Shown here: positions 51,745-59,941 of the stretch, in pieces
Layout: each line of letters opens with the position of its first letter
How positions within the stretch are numbered: the first letter of the stretch is position 1
Source: Flavihumibacter soli
GTDB taxonomy: Bacteria > Bacteroidota > Bacteroidia > Sphingobacteriales > Sphingobacteriaceae
DNA: 64,000 nucleotides
Direction of reading: 5' to 3'
NCBI RefSeq assembly: GCF_010692725.1
Contig: NZ_JAAFZB010000096.1
Span: 620,001-684,000 of the forward strand
Translations under genes and position numbers: made by a program
The notes under the pieces: generated by a model
What the model was told of the DNA's origin: nothing
The model's input: only the letters and a program-made list of their open reading frames with translations
The model's database searches: none

Positions 51745-52899
51745 TTAGTTTTTGGCGAAATAGCCGTCAGCAAGTTCTTTGTAATCGGGAATTGAGTGGT
51801 AGTGCCATTTGTCGATTACGGTGCCGTTTTTCAGAAGCATGAGACCGGGGTTCGCCCGCACCATACTCTTTAACGGAATGTTATCTGCGTAGAATATTTC
51901 CATCACCAGTTTATTCTCCTTTGCAAATTGCTCAGCCCCTTCTGCAGATGCGGAAGTAAGCAGCACTGTGCGGATATTGAACTCCTCTGCCGCATTGATG
52001 GCAACAGCGTTAAGTTCGCGAACAGCTTCGACGTTCGTTTTATCGAGGTCGTATGCAACGATAACCAGGTTATAATAGGGATTTTCAATTATCTCTGCGG
52101 TGTAATCGGTTCCCTGCGAATCGGTGATCTTCAGGTCCTTGATCTTTACGTCGTATCCCTTTTTGATAAGCTTACTCTCCTGATCGCCAAAGATCTCCCA
52201 GTTCTTATCCTTCCAGATCTGGGTTTTGAGGTATTCCTTATCTGTCATGGTTTTAGTTTCACCGGTTGCCTTGTTCTTCAGCTGGTAAGTGATCTCATAG
52301 ACATCGGGTTCGGCTCCGGGCGGCATACGCATTAAAGAAGGCAGGTTATTGCCTACTTTATATGGAAGAAAATCAAGTATGGGGAGGAAATTATAGGTAA
52401 AAAGACTAAAGCCGAGAGAAAGAATCAGGATTATAATAACCAGTACCTTCTGAATTTTCGCAGAATGTATAAGTGGCAAGATGCGGTCGCGGTTAAAGTA
52501 AATGATCAGTATCAATACCAGCAGGATCAGATCTTTACTGAACGATTGCCAGGGGGTGAGGGGAATCGCATCGCCGAAACATCCGCATGAGGTAACAACC
52601 TCGAAGAACGCGGAATAGAATGTTAAAAACGTAAAGAAGACAATCAGCAGCAGTAAGCCCAGAGCCACCTTCCTGGCATAGAAACCCAAAAGCAGTAGGG
52701 CTCCCAGGATTATTTCAAGCGTACAGATCAGGATGGCAATGGCCGTAGCATAGTCGTGGAGGAAAGAAATATGAAAAACTTCGAAATACTCCTGCAGCTT
52801 ATAGCCAAAACCGAGCGGGTCATTGGCCTTTATCAGTCCTGAAAAAATAAAGAGAATGCCGGTAAAAAGACGGCTAAAGGTTAGTAGAAATTTCTTCAT
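51745..52899 (-). CDS. BT_3928 family DoxX/MauE-like membrane protein
   Basis: 384 residues. The first ~140 residues are a DoxX/MauE-like four-helix part (LLTFSRLFTGILFIFSGLIKANDPLGFGYKLQEY, the last phrase being typical of this branch) with a cysteine pair in TSCGCFGDAIPLTPW. A further helix (VLVIIILILSLGFSLFTYNF) precedes a periplasmic domain of about 200 residues that looks thioredoxin-like (NLVIVAYDLDKTNVEAVRELN) but has no CxxC. The family is conserved next to DUF1599 and folP genes in Bacteroidota and is probably involved in redox at the envelope; the exact role is unknown. Confidence 0.82.
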   Translation of the reverse strand: MKKFLLTFSRLFTGILFIFSGLIKANDPLGFGYKLQEYFEVFHISFLHDYATAIAILICTLEIILGALLLLGFYARKVALGLLLLIVFFTFLTFYSAFFEVVTSCGCFGDAIPLTPWQSFSKDLILLVLILIIYFNRDRILPLIHSAKIQKVLVIIILILSLGFSLFTYNFLPILDFLPYKVGNNLPSLMRMPPGAEPDVYEITYQLKNKATGETKTMTDKEYLKTQIWKDKNWEIFGDQESKLIKKGYDVKIKDLKITDSQGTDYTAEIIENPYYNLVIVAYDLDKTNVEAVRELNAVAINAAEEFNIRTVLLTSASAEGAEQFAKENKLVMEIFYADNIPLKSMVRANPGLMLLKNGTVIDKWHYHSIPDYKELADGYFAKN

Positions 52900-52923
52900 A
52901 CGTTTTCTGATAATTCTTTCTGA

Positions 52924-53466
52924 TTATTTTACACCCAATTTGATCAGCGCAAAAACAGAATAGTTTAACATATCCTGGTAATTGGCCTTTACACCTTCGG
53001 ATGCCAGTGTCTGACCCATGTTATCTTCGATCTGTTTCACGCGAAGCAGCTTCATCAGGATGAGGTCTGTCAGGGAGCTGATCCGCATATCGCGCCAGGC
53101 CTCACCGTAATCATGGTTTTTGGCAAACATCAACTCCTGTGTTTCCCGGATCTTCTCATCGTAAAGCCTGCTGACCTCTTCGGCTGGCAGCTCAGAAGGA
53201 CTATTGTCTTCCATGTCCATCTGCATCATCGCGATCACACAATAGTTCACAATACCGATATACTCCGAAGTAATGTCTTCACCTACTTTTGAAACCTTTT
53301 TCTCCTCCAGGGTCCTGATCCGCTGCGCTTTAATAAAGATCTGGTCGGTTATGGAAGCGATCCTGAGAATACGCCAGGCGGTACCATAATCGGTTGTCTT
53401 TTTTATAAAGAGTTCTTTGCAAACTTTAATGACTGACTGGTATTCTGCGGAGGTATTATTTGCCAA
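52924..53466 (-). CDS. DUF1599 protein with two repeated domains
   Basis: 180 residues made of two copies of the DUF1599 unit (nucleotide-modification-associated domain 1 type). The copies share DYGTAWRILRIASITDQIFIKAQRIRTLEE and its partner beginning DYGEAWRDMRISSLTDLIL, about 85 residues apart, each followed by an acidic stretch and a hydrophobic helix (IVNYCVIAMMQ / MLNYSVFALIK). The only usable start is TTG 53466. Function unknown; the all-alpha, acidic pattern resembles MazG-like folds. Neighbouring folP is divergent with 49 bases between. Confidence 0.83.
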   Translation of the reverse strand: MANNTSAEYQSVIKVCKELFIKKTTDYGTAWRILRIASITDQIFIKAQRIRTLEEKKVSKVGEDITSEYIGIVNYCVIAMMQMDMEDNSPSELPAEEVSRLYDEKIRETQELMFAKNHDYGEAWRDMRISSLTDLILMKLLRVKQIEDNMGQTLASEGVKANYQDMLNYSVFALIKLGVK

Positions 53467-53515
53467 AACGAAGTGATTGTTGATGAAGCGATGAATTTAT
53501 CGCTATTTTGTTAAT

Positions 53516-54379
53516 ATGAGCGATAAAAATACATTTTTTCATCAGAAGTCAACGCTTAATGCACGGGGTACCATCGTCGATCTGAGCAGTCCAAAAGTTA
53601 TGGGAATAGTCAACATAACCCCGGATTCTTTTTATGATGGGGGTAAGACCTATACCATCGGCAAGGCCCTGGGCCAGGTTGGACGTATGCTGGAAGAAGG
53701 TGCAGCTTTTATCGACATTGGCGCGTACTCCTCCCGTCCCAACGCCGAGCACATCACTGCCGAGACAGAGTTGGAAAGGCTCATTCCCGTGGTCCAGGGA
53801 ATTGTCAGGGAATTTCCGGACGCAATCCTCTCCATTGATACGTTCAGGGCTGAGGTAGCGCGGGCGGCCATTAACCAGGGCGCTCATATTGTTAATGACA
53901 TCTCGGCCGGCGAGATGGACAAGGAAATGTTCCGCACCATGACTGACCTGAAGGTTCCCTATATTTTGATGCATATGAAGGGAACGCCCCAGACAATGCT
54001 TAACGAAACGAATTATACCGACCTCTTTGAAGAGGTTTTCGACTATTTTGTCCGGAAGACGAGTGAACTTCAGGAAGCTGGTGTAGTCGACATTATTATT
54101 GATCCGGGATTTGGGTTCGCAAAAACTGCTGATCAAAGCTTCGAGCTGTTAAATAAACTGGACCAGTTTAAATTACTTGAGTTTCCTGTACTGGCTGGCC
54201 TGTCGCGGAAATCCATGATCTGTAAAACGCTGGAGACCACTCCTGACCACGCGCTTAACGGGACCACCGCAGCGAATACTATTGCCTTATTGAACGGCGC
54301 AAAGATCCTCAGGGTGCATGATGTCAAAGCTGCAGTGGAAGCGGTAAAAATCGTGGAACGAACGACCGCCGCAAAATAA
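53516..54379 (+). CDS. folP: Dihydropteroate synthase
   Basis: Condenses 6-hydroxymethyl-dihydropterin pyrophosphate with p-aminobenzoate in folate synthesis; target of sulfonamides. 287 residues with the family motifs VMGIVNITPDSFYDGG (loop 1), DIGAYSSRP (loop 2), GAHIVNDISAG, ILMHMKGTP, IIDPGFGFAKT and LAGLSRKSMI. Length is usual. It is followed by cdaA 75 bases later, a gene order seen across Bacteroidota. Confidence 0.95.
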   Translation: MSDKNTFFHQKSTLNARGTIVDLSSPKVMGIVNITPDSFYDGGKTYTIGKALGQVGRMLEEGAAFIDIGAYSSRPNAEHITAETELERLIPVVQGIVREFPDAILSIDTFRAEVARAAINQGAHIVNDISAGEMDKEMFRTMTDLKVPYILMHMKGTPQTMLNETNYTDLFEEVFDYFVRKTSELQEAGVVDIIIDPGFGFAKTADQSFELLNKLDQFKLLEFPVLAGLSRKSMICKTLETTPDHALNGTTAANTIALLNGAKILRVHDVKAAVEAVKIVERTTAAK

Positions 54380-54454
54380 AATTTCCATATTCAAGACTTT
54401 GGTCACGGGATTAGGCTTGCTGAATCCGGAATCTAATTTGTAATTTTCGGCCAT

Positions 54455-55246
54455 ATGGAAGGCTTTGACTTCAGTTTCCTCAACTTACGTTTCCTGGATG
54501 TAGTCGATATTTTGCTTGTCGCGATTATCATCTACTACATATTCAACCTGATCAGGGGAACCATTGCCCTGAACATACTTTTCGGGCTTGCCATTATCTA
54601 TGTCGTGTACCTGGTTGTTAAGCAGGCCCATATGCGGCTTTTAACCGAAATATTGGGAGGCTTTGTCAGTGTCGGCTTCATCGCCCTGATCGTCGTCTTT
54701 CAGCAGGAGATCAGGCGTTTCCTGCTGCTGATAGGGAAGAACGCATCGCTTCAAAAAGATAAAGCCTGGTGGATGTTCCTGTTCGGACGAAAGGAAATCG
54801 AGAAGAACAACCTTTCCAGAATAAAACCGGTTATTGACGCCTGCAAGAGCATGCAGAAAAGCCGTACAGGAGCTTTATTGGTTTTCGCTAAATATTTTGA
54901 TGAGCAATTTTATCAGAACAGTGGTGAGATTATAGAGGCGCGGATCTCGAAACGTTTGCTTGAAAGTATTTTCCAAAAGAACAGCCCCCTGCATGACGGC
55001 GCGGTAGTGATTTCTGAGAATAAGATCCGTTGTGCCAGCTGTATTCTACCGCTTACCGACAATGACCAGCTACCCCCACAGTTCGGCTTACGTCACCGGG
55101 CAGGTATCGGGGTTTCAGAAATGAGTGATGCTGTTGCGGTTATCGTCTCCGAAGAAACGGGTGAGATCGCCTATGCAAAGCAGGGTCGTGTAAAGATGAA
55201 CCTGAGTTTCATGGAGCTGGAGAAACTCCTGAATAAAGATTTTTAA
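54455..55246 (+). CDS. cdaA: Diadenylate cyclase (c-di-AMP synthase), CdaA type
   Basis: Makes cyclic di-AMP from two ATP. 263 residues: three N-terminal membrane helices (about 12-32, 36-54, 60-80), then the DisA_N catalytic domain with the motifs LHDGAVVIS (DGA) and LRHRAGIGVSE (RHR), plus GALLVF. The combination of membrane part and catalytic domain identifies the CdaA class. c-di-AMP controls osmotic and potassium balance and wall integrity. A bidirectional terminator follows directly. Confidence 0.94.
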   Translation: MEGFDFSFLNLRFLDVVDILLVAIIIYYIFNLIRGTIALNILFGLAIIYVVYLVVKQAHMRLLTEILGGFVSVGFIALIVVFQQEIRRFLLLIGKNASLQKDKAWWMFLFGRKEIEKNNLSRIKPVIDACKSMQKSRTGALLVFAKYFDEQFYQNSGEIIEARISKRLLESIFQKNSPLHDGAVVISENKIRCASCILPLTDNDQLPPQFGLRHRAGIGVSEMSDAVAVIVSEETGEIAYAKQGRVKMNLSFMELEKLLNKDF

Positions 55247-55250
55247 AAAT

Positions 55251-55290
55251 AAAGGCTGACAGGGTTTGGAACCCTGTCAGCCTTTTATTT
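55251..55290. terminator. Bidirectional terminator between cdaA and the bacilliredoxin gene
   Basis: A 16-bp perfect stem (55251-55266 with 55270-55285) around the loop TGG, with T-rich tracts beyond both arms. It serves both convergent genes. Confidence 0.93.
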
Positions 55291-55699
55291 AACAATATTG
55301 TTCAAATGCCTGGATCAGGTTATCCGCGATCATTTGTGCGGGGCGACCCTCGATCTGGTGGCGTTCGATCATGTGAACAAGCTTACCATCTTTGAATAAA
55401 GCCATTGACGGTGATGAGGGCGGATAAGGGAGCATCTTTGCACGTGCCGTGTCCACCGCGTCTTTTTCCATCCCTGCAAATACCGTGATAAATTTGTCAG
55501 GACGTTTTTCCTGCTTAGCTGCAATCTTTGCAGCCGGACGGGCGTTCGCAGCAGCACAACCGCAAACTGAGTTAACCATCACAAAAACGGTTCCTTCGGT
55601 TTTGATAGCCTGTTCTACTTCTTCAGCAGTTCTCAGATCTTCAAAGCCGGCAGTGGTAAGTTCCTCGCGCATCGGCGCTACTAAATATTCTGGATACAT
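55289..55699 (-). CDS. BrxA/BrxB-family bacilliredoxin (YphP/YqiW-like)
   Basis: 136 residues of thioredoxin fold with the atypical active site CGC at 46-48 (VNSVCGCAAANARP), which is the hallmark of the family. Bacilliredoxins remove bacillithiol from proteins; Bacteroidota homologues (some make bacillithiol, others do not) are annotated by family. Conserved stretches are PSSPSMALFKDGKLVHMIERHQIEGR. It is a single-gene unit ending at the bidirectional terminator. Confidence 0.9.
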   Translation of the reverse strand: MYPEYLVAPMREELTTAGFEDLRTAEEVEQAIKTEGTVFVMVNSVCGCAAANARPAAKIAAKQEKRPDKFITVFAGMEKDAVDTARAKMLPYPPSSPSMALFKDGKLVHMIERHQIEGRPAQMIADNLIQAFEQYC

Positions 55700-55799
55700 A
55701 ATTTTATGATTCGATTTGGGAATTTACAATTCGTGCTACAAAATTAAGATTTTATGTATATCCAACCTAAAGGCAAAATCAAGCGATTGTCACAAATGC

Positions 55800-55905
55800 T
55801 GATCCAGGTGTAATGTACCCAAATTTGAATATATTCTGTGATATGCGCTCGTCGCCCAATAACCATTTAAGCACAAGCCGGCGCTCCGGTTGGCGGCTTT
55901 TTTTT
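55800..55905 (+). ncRNA. Possible small RNA ending in an orphan terminator
   Basis: The plus-strand hairpin with T run at 55875-55905 needs a transcript to end, yet the gene to the left is on the minus strand. A short RNA starting somewhere in 55730-55850 would explain it. The start is not determined; no clean TAnnTTTG was found. Confidence 0.25.
55875..55905 (+). terminator. Orphan terminator-like hairpin
   Basis: AAGCCG (55875-55880) pairs with CGGCTT (55894-55899), with two further compatible pairs inside, followed by eight T (55898-55905). A second GCCGGC at 55906-55911 could pair with 55877-55882 instead, which would break the terminator stem. Confidence 0.6.
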
Positions 55906-55941
55906 GCCGGCATTTTTATCTGAAAATAATTCTGAGAGCTA

Positions 55942-55971
55942 TTGTATAATTGCAATTTCTACTTAACTTTG
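55942..55971 (+). promoter_or_regulatory. Bacteroidota-type promoter
   Basis: TTG at 55942-55944 and TAACTTTG at 55964-55971 are separated by 19 bases, matching the known layout of TTTG and TAnnTTTG. It should drive the membrane protein operon starting at 56189, with a leader of about 210 bases. Confidence 0.5.
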
Positions 55972-56188
55972 AAAAGCAAAGTACTTTAGCTAATTTGGAA
56001 CACGAACCTAATTTAATGAAAACACGAACCATACGACTTGTAGTCCTCATACGAACCTCCTACCCTCTCAGCAGTGTGAATCGGCTATTTCATTTTTTAT
56101 GCATCTACGCTTTGAATAACAAAGTTCTTTTGAATAAAAAAGCTCCCCCAATACCTCAAATAATATTAACCAATTCATTTAAAAAATC

Positions 56189-56521
56189 ATGAAACCAGAC
56201 AATTCAGCAATGCCACCAGATCAAACCTTACCATTAGCCAAGCCAATGTTAGTTGGCGCAGGCCTTGGTTTAATTGTAATCTCATTTTTTGTATTCGGAG
56301 TTGATCAGCCTAACCCGGAATGGGGAAAACTATGGATGATCAGGCCTTTGATAATCACTCCGATCGCCGGCGCCATGGGAGGTGCATTTTATTATTTAAT
56401 GGATCATTTGAGTTCCCGGGGATTGAACAGAACAGCAGCTGTTATATTAAGCCTGTTCGTTTTCTTCATTGGACTGTGGCTGGGGATTGTATTAGGCCTG
56501 GACGGCACCATGTGGGATTAA
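56189..56521 (+). CDS. Small membrane protein, 110 residues, unknown function
   Basis: Three predicted helices (about 20-38, 52-73 and 82-103) with a short polar N-terminus (MKPDNSAMPPDQ). The second helix contains a glycine-rich ITPIAGAMGGAFYYLMD segment. Similar small proteins in Bacteroidota carry uninformative names; no activity is recognised. It precedes the DUF4153 gene by 18 bases and is very likely in one operon with it. Confidence 0.75.
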   Translation: MKPDNSAMPPDQTLPLAKPMLVGAGLGLIVISFFVFGVDQPNPEWGKLWMIRPLIITPIAGAMGGAFYYLMDHLSSRGLNRTAAVILSLFVFFIGLWLGIVLGLDGTMWD

Positions 56522-56539
56522 ACTGCGCAACGATTAATT

Positions 56540-57817
56540 ATGAAAGCTGAACAGAATTTTAAAGATAAAAACATGAAAGACCAAATCCTCGCCCATTTAG
56601 AAAACCCCGGGCAACTTGAAAAGATGTACCGAGCTAATAAAGTACCTTTTAAGCGGGAGTTCAGAACGCTGTATCCGGACCTTAAAGGCAGCGCACTTGC
56701 CGATTTCTGGAATGAGCGGTTGAATTACGAAAGTGATGAGATCGGCTGGGGGACACGCAGCGAATTAATATTTGTGATCATAGCTTCTATACTGGCAGGC
56801 CTGATCGCAAAATTCCCGTCGTTCTTCTCAATAGACGAAGACTTCTTCTATCCAAGAAACATTGGATTCATCGTCTTCCCGGCCTTATCCGCCTACTTTG
56901 CCTGGAAGAACAAATTATCAGGCGGTAAAATAGCTGCCATAGCCGGGGCATGCCTGGTTGGTTTGGTGTTTATCAATTTCCTTCCGGATGTGAAGACCAG
57001 CGATACGTTGACATTATCGTGCATTCATTTAGTTCTAATTCTATGGGCAATACTGGGTTTTGCCTTTGTGGGTGAAGCGACAGATCATGATGAGAAGCGG
57101 CTCGGCTATTTAAAGTACAATGGTGACCTGATCGTGATGACCGCCCTGATCCTGATAGCGGGCGCAATCATGACCGGTGTAACACTTAATCTTTTCAAAT
57201 ACATCGGCTTTGAGATCGAGGAGTTTTATTTTAAATATGTCGGAATCTTCGGGCTTGCTGCCGCACCGATTGTAGGCACACACCTGACTCAGACTAACCC
57301 CCAGTTAGTGGGTAAGGTTTCACCGGTGATCGCTAAAATATTCAGTCCGCTGGTGCTGGTCATGCTGGTTATTTATCTCATAGCTACGTTTTTCTCCGGC
57401 AAAGACCCTTATAATGACCGCGAGTTCCTGATGCTCTTCAATGTACTCTTGATTGCCGTCATGGCATTAATTTTCTTTTCTATTGCCGAATCATCGAAGA
57501 CATCGAAAAGCCAGGCAGAGATCTGGGTGCTTTTTCTGCTCTCGGCTGTAACCATCGTGGTTAATGGCATTACCCTCTCCGCTATACTATTCCGGATCTT
57601 TGAATGGGGAATTACGCCCAACAGGGCCGCGGTCCTGGGTAGTAATACCTTAATCCTGATCAATCTTTTCCTGGTAACCTGGCGGTTCTACAAGGTACTT
57701 TCTAAGAAGGAGGACATCGACGGAGTCGGAAAAGCCATCGTCTTTTACCTGCCCGTTTATGTTGTATGGGCCTTTATCGTGACCGTCGTATTTCCGCTGA
57801 TCTTCAATTTCAAATAA
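56540..57817 (+). CDS. DUF4153 family polytopic membrane protein
   Basis: 425 residues. A soluble N-terminal region of about 65 residues (DQILAHLENPGQLEKMYRANKVPFKREF) precedes about ten membrane helices. The pattern matches DUF4153, a membrane family of unknown function in Bacteroidota. An alternative start is the in-frame ATG at 56573, giving MKDQILAHLENPG; this is equally plausible. Downstream, the radical SAM gene begins 51 bases later with its own ribosome-binding site. Confidence 0.82.
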   Translation: MKAEQNFKDKNMKDQILAHLENPGQLEKMYRANKVPFKREFRTLYPDLKGSALADFWNERLNYESDEIGWGTRSELIFVIIASILAGLIAKFPSFFSIDEDFFYPRNIGFIVFPALSAYFAWKNKLSGGKIAAIAGACLVGLVFINFLPDVKTSDTLTLSCIHLVLILWAILGFAFVGEATDHDEKRLGYLKYNGDLIVMTALILIAGAIMTGVTLNLFKYIGFEIEEFYFKYVGIFGLAAAPIVGTHLTQTNPQLVGKVSPVIAKIFSPLVLVMLVIYLIATFFSGKDPYNDREFLMLFNVLLIAVMALIFFSIAESSKTSKSQAEIWVLFLLSAVTIVVNGITLSAILFRIFEWGITPNRAAVLGSNTLILINLFLVTWRFYKVLSKKEDIDGVGKAIVFYLPVYVVWAFIVTVVFPLIFNFK

Positions 57818-57851
57818 AAGCGGGAGAATAATCATGACTAACAGATCATAC

Positions 57852-57868
57852 GCGGGAGGTATATCACT
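57852..57868 (+). promoter_or_regulatory. Shine-Dalgarno site of the radical SAM gene
   Basis: GCGGGAGGTATATCACT precedes the ATG at 57869, with GGAGG about nine bases from it. Most neighbours lack such a site. Confidence 0.55.
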
Positions 57869-59284
57869 ATGAAAGTGAAAATGATACTACCTGCACTTGC
57901 AGAAGCAGAAAGTCCGTTTTGGAGACCTATAAAATATTCTTTATTTCCACCCCTCGGACTTGCGACACTAGCTGCATATCTCTCAGAAGAAGATGAGATT
58001 GATCTGCAGGACCAGCACGTTGAAGAATTAAACCTGAATGATAATCCTGACCTGGTAATTATCCAGGTTTATATCACAAATGCTTACTGGGCCTATGAAA
58101 TTGCCGACCGTTACAGAAAACAGGGAGCGTACGTTTTACTTGGGGGACTTCATGTAACCTCCTTACCAGATGAAGCTTCACAGCATGCAGACACCATATT
58201 TCTAGGGCCCGGCGAAGCAACATTCCCTCAATTTTTAAAGGACTTTAAAAACAAAGAACCTAAAAAGGTTTATAGCTCTTCCATAAGAACCCTGGATAAA
58301 ATACCTCCAATCAGACGCGACTTAATAAAAAGAAGCCGTTACCTGGTCCCAAACTCGATTGTGGTAACAAGAGGCTGTCCGCACCATTGTAATTTTTGTT
58401 ACAAGGATGCATTTTTTGAAGGCGGTAAGGGTTTTTACACGCAGGTAGTTGACGATGCCCTGGCAGAAATTGATCGACTTCCCGGAAAGCATTTATACTT
58501 TCTCGATGACCATCTGCTCGGTAATTCAAAATTTGCAGGGGAACTATTTGAAGGAATGACTGGAATGAACCGGGTATTCCAGGGTGCTGCGACAGTCGAC
58601 TCCGTTCTCAGAGGAAATTTAATTGAGAAGGCAGCCAGGGCAGGGTTAAGAAGTTTGTTTGTAGGCTTTGAAACTTTCTCAACTGCCAACTTAAAGCAAA
58701 GCAACAAAAAGCAGAACCTGGAAAAGGACTATATAGCGGCCGTAAACAGGCTTCACTCCTTAGGAATTATGATTAACGGGAGTTTTGTTTTTGGCCTGGA
58801 CGACGATGACAAAGATGTATTTAAACGAACAGTCGATTGGGGTGTTAAAAACTCGATCACAACATCAACCTATCACGTACTGACGCCCTATCCCGGAACA
58901 CAATTATACAAAGACATGGAGAGTCAGGGACGCATTTTGACCAGGAACTGGGATCTGTATGACACCCGAAATGTCGTTTATCAAACGACAAATCTGACGG
59001 CTGATGAACTTAAAAATGGGTATGACTGGGCTTACAGGGAGTTTTACAGTTGGTCAAATATTTTCAAGGGTAGTTTAAATCACGAATCACACAAGCACAA
59101 ACTAAAACACCTTTTCTATTCAGGTGGCTGGAAAAAATTTGAACCCATTTGGAACTTTCTTATCAAGACGAAAAATTTGAATAATATGCTCCCCGTATTA
59201 GAAGCGATTCTGACAAAAGTAAAACCGAAAGACGATTTGGCGATACCGACCGAAGCCAAGCTGGAGTTTATGAAAGGGGGCTGA
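57869..59284 (+). CDS. B12-binding-domain radical SAM protein
   Basis: 471 residues. An N-terminal Rossmann-like domain (about 1-135: PPLGLATLAAYLSE, VLLGGLHVTSLPDEA, FLGPGEATFPQFL) is of the cobalamin-binding type, though the cobalamin-ligand DxHxxG motif is not present. The radical SAM core begins with RGCPHHCNFCYKD, giving cluster cysteines 170, 174 and 177, and continues with LYFLDDHLLG, LFVGFET and NGSFVFGLD. The C-terminal ~110 residues resemble DUF4070. Such enzymes include methyltransferases and ring-forming enzymes; the substrate is unknown. The gene looks more AT-rich than its neighbours and has a Shine-Dalgarno site, which may indicate transfer. Confidence 0.87.
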   Translation: MKVKMILPALAEAESPFWRPIKYSLFPPLGLATLAAYLSEEDEIDLQDQHVEELNLNDNPDLVIIQVYITNAYWAYEIADRYRKQGAYVLLGGLHVTSLPDEASQHADTIFLGPGEATFPQFLKDFKNKEPKKVYSSSIRTLDKIPPIRRDLIKRSRYLVPNSIVVTRGCPHHCNFCYKDAFFEGGKGFYTQVVDDALAEIDRLPGKHLYFLDDHLLGNSKFAGELFEGMTGMNRVFQGAATVDSVLRGNLIEKAARAGLRSLFVGFETFSTANLKQSNKKQNLEKDYIAAVNRLHSLGIMINGSFVFGLDDDDKDVFKRTVDWGVKNSITTSTYHVLTPYPGTQLYKDMESQGRILTRNWDLYDTRNVVYQTTNLTADELKNGYDWAYREFYSWSNIFKGSLNHESHKHKLKHLFYSGGWKKFEPIWNFLIKTKNLNNMLPVLEAILTKVKPKDDLAIPTEAKLEFMKGG

Positions 59285-59414
59285 GTTGGTACATCCGGTT
59301 TAGTACATCAAATAGACAGTAGTGGCAGGTTGGCAGTTCCGGCTCCGGGATCCTTCACTATATAGCACGAGAAACAATAGCGGTCCCTAATGACAGCTCC
59401 TAATAAAACTTAAA

Positions 59415-59675
59415 ATGAAAAAGACAGAATTAATTTCCATCATATTCGCCATCGTACTTTTGGTAGTGGGCGTATTGAATATATTTTTAGTGCATCCCGT
59501 TCCCGGAATTATTTACATTTTTCTGGCCTTCCTCTACACACCCCAGGCAAATGCCCTGCTCTGGAAAAGGCTGGGCTCACTGGCTCCGATCCTGGTGAAG
59601 ATCGTCCTAGGTATAATCATTATCATGTTCACACTGGGTGTGAGTGATTTGGGTGATATGATTGATAAGTTGTAG
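59415..59675 (+). CDS. Small membrane protein, 86 residues, unknown
   Basis: Two to three hydrophobic segments (ELISIIFAIVLLVVGVLNIFLV, PGIIYIFLAFLYTP, LVKIVLGIIIIMFTLGVSDLG). The start is ATG after an AT-rich leader. It is small, and related sequences are named only as hypothetical. Adjacent genes offer no functional hint; 130 bases separate it from the radical SAM gene. Confidence 0.7.
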   Translation: MKKTELISIIFAIVLLVVGVLNIFLVHPVPGIIYIFLAFLYTPQANALLWKRLGSLAPILVKIVLGIIIIMFTLGVSDLGDMIDKL

Positions 59676-59941
59676 AGCTTTCGATGAGCCCAAATAAAGC
59701 CTTGCAATTAAGCATAGCAGGAAGTGCACCTAGAGTAACAGAAAGTCTTCTCTCGTATCTGAATATAGAAATCAATTATATCTTTAAGCAATATTTTTGC
59801 ACTTGCTCATAAGTATGCCTAAACCTAACAGTTTTGTGGTTACAGGAAATCAGTTCTCCGAATGAAGGTTGGTGCTGAAAAGCCCTCCCATCGCAAATCT
59901 GCAAACGTTAGTGGTAAGCTTCAAACTCTGACATACGCCAT

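Larger units (their letters stand above)
55700..56188. other. 489-base gap with an orphan terminator and a promoter
   Basis: No convincing protein gene. It contains a plus-strand terminator-like hairpin near 55875-55905 with no gene upstream on that strand, and a good Bacteroidota promoter at 55942-55971 about 220 bases before the next start codon. A frame from 56016 (or TTG 55950) to 56192 overlaps the next start but has no recognisable composition. Confidence 0.55.

Noticed and set aside
53549-54136. 195-codon minus-strand frame inside folP
   Set aside because: A long shadow frame produced by the codon pattern of folP; no start context or homology pattern.
55950-56192. Plus-strand frame overlapping the start of the 56189 gene (ATGA arrangement), with a possible ATG at 56016
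   Set aside because: Starts at TTG or inside the leader, composition is not protein-like, and no family is recognisable. It may be chance within an AT-rich leader.
59701-59830. 42-codon frame MSPNKALQLS... ahead of the 189-residue membrane gene
   Set aside because: It spans a -7-like element and has no recognised family, so it is probably chance.
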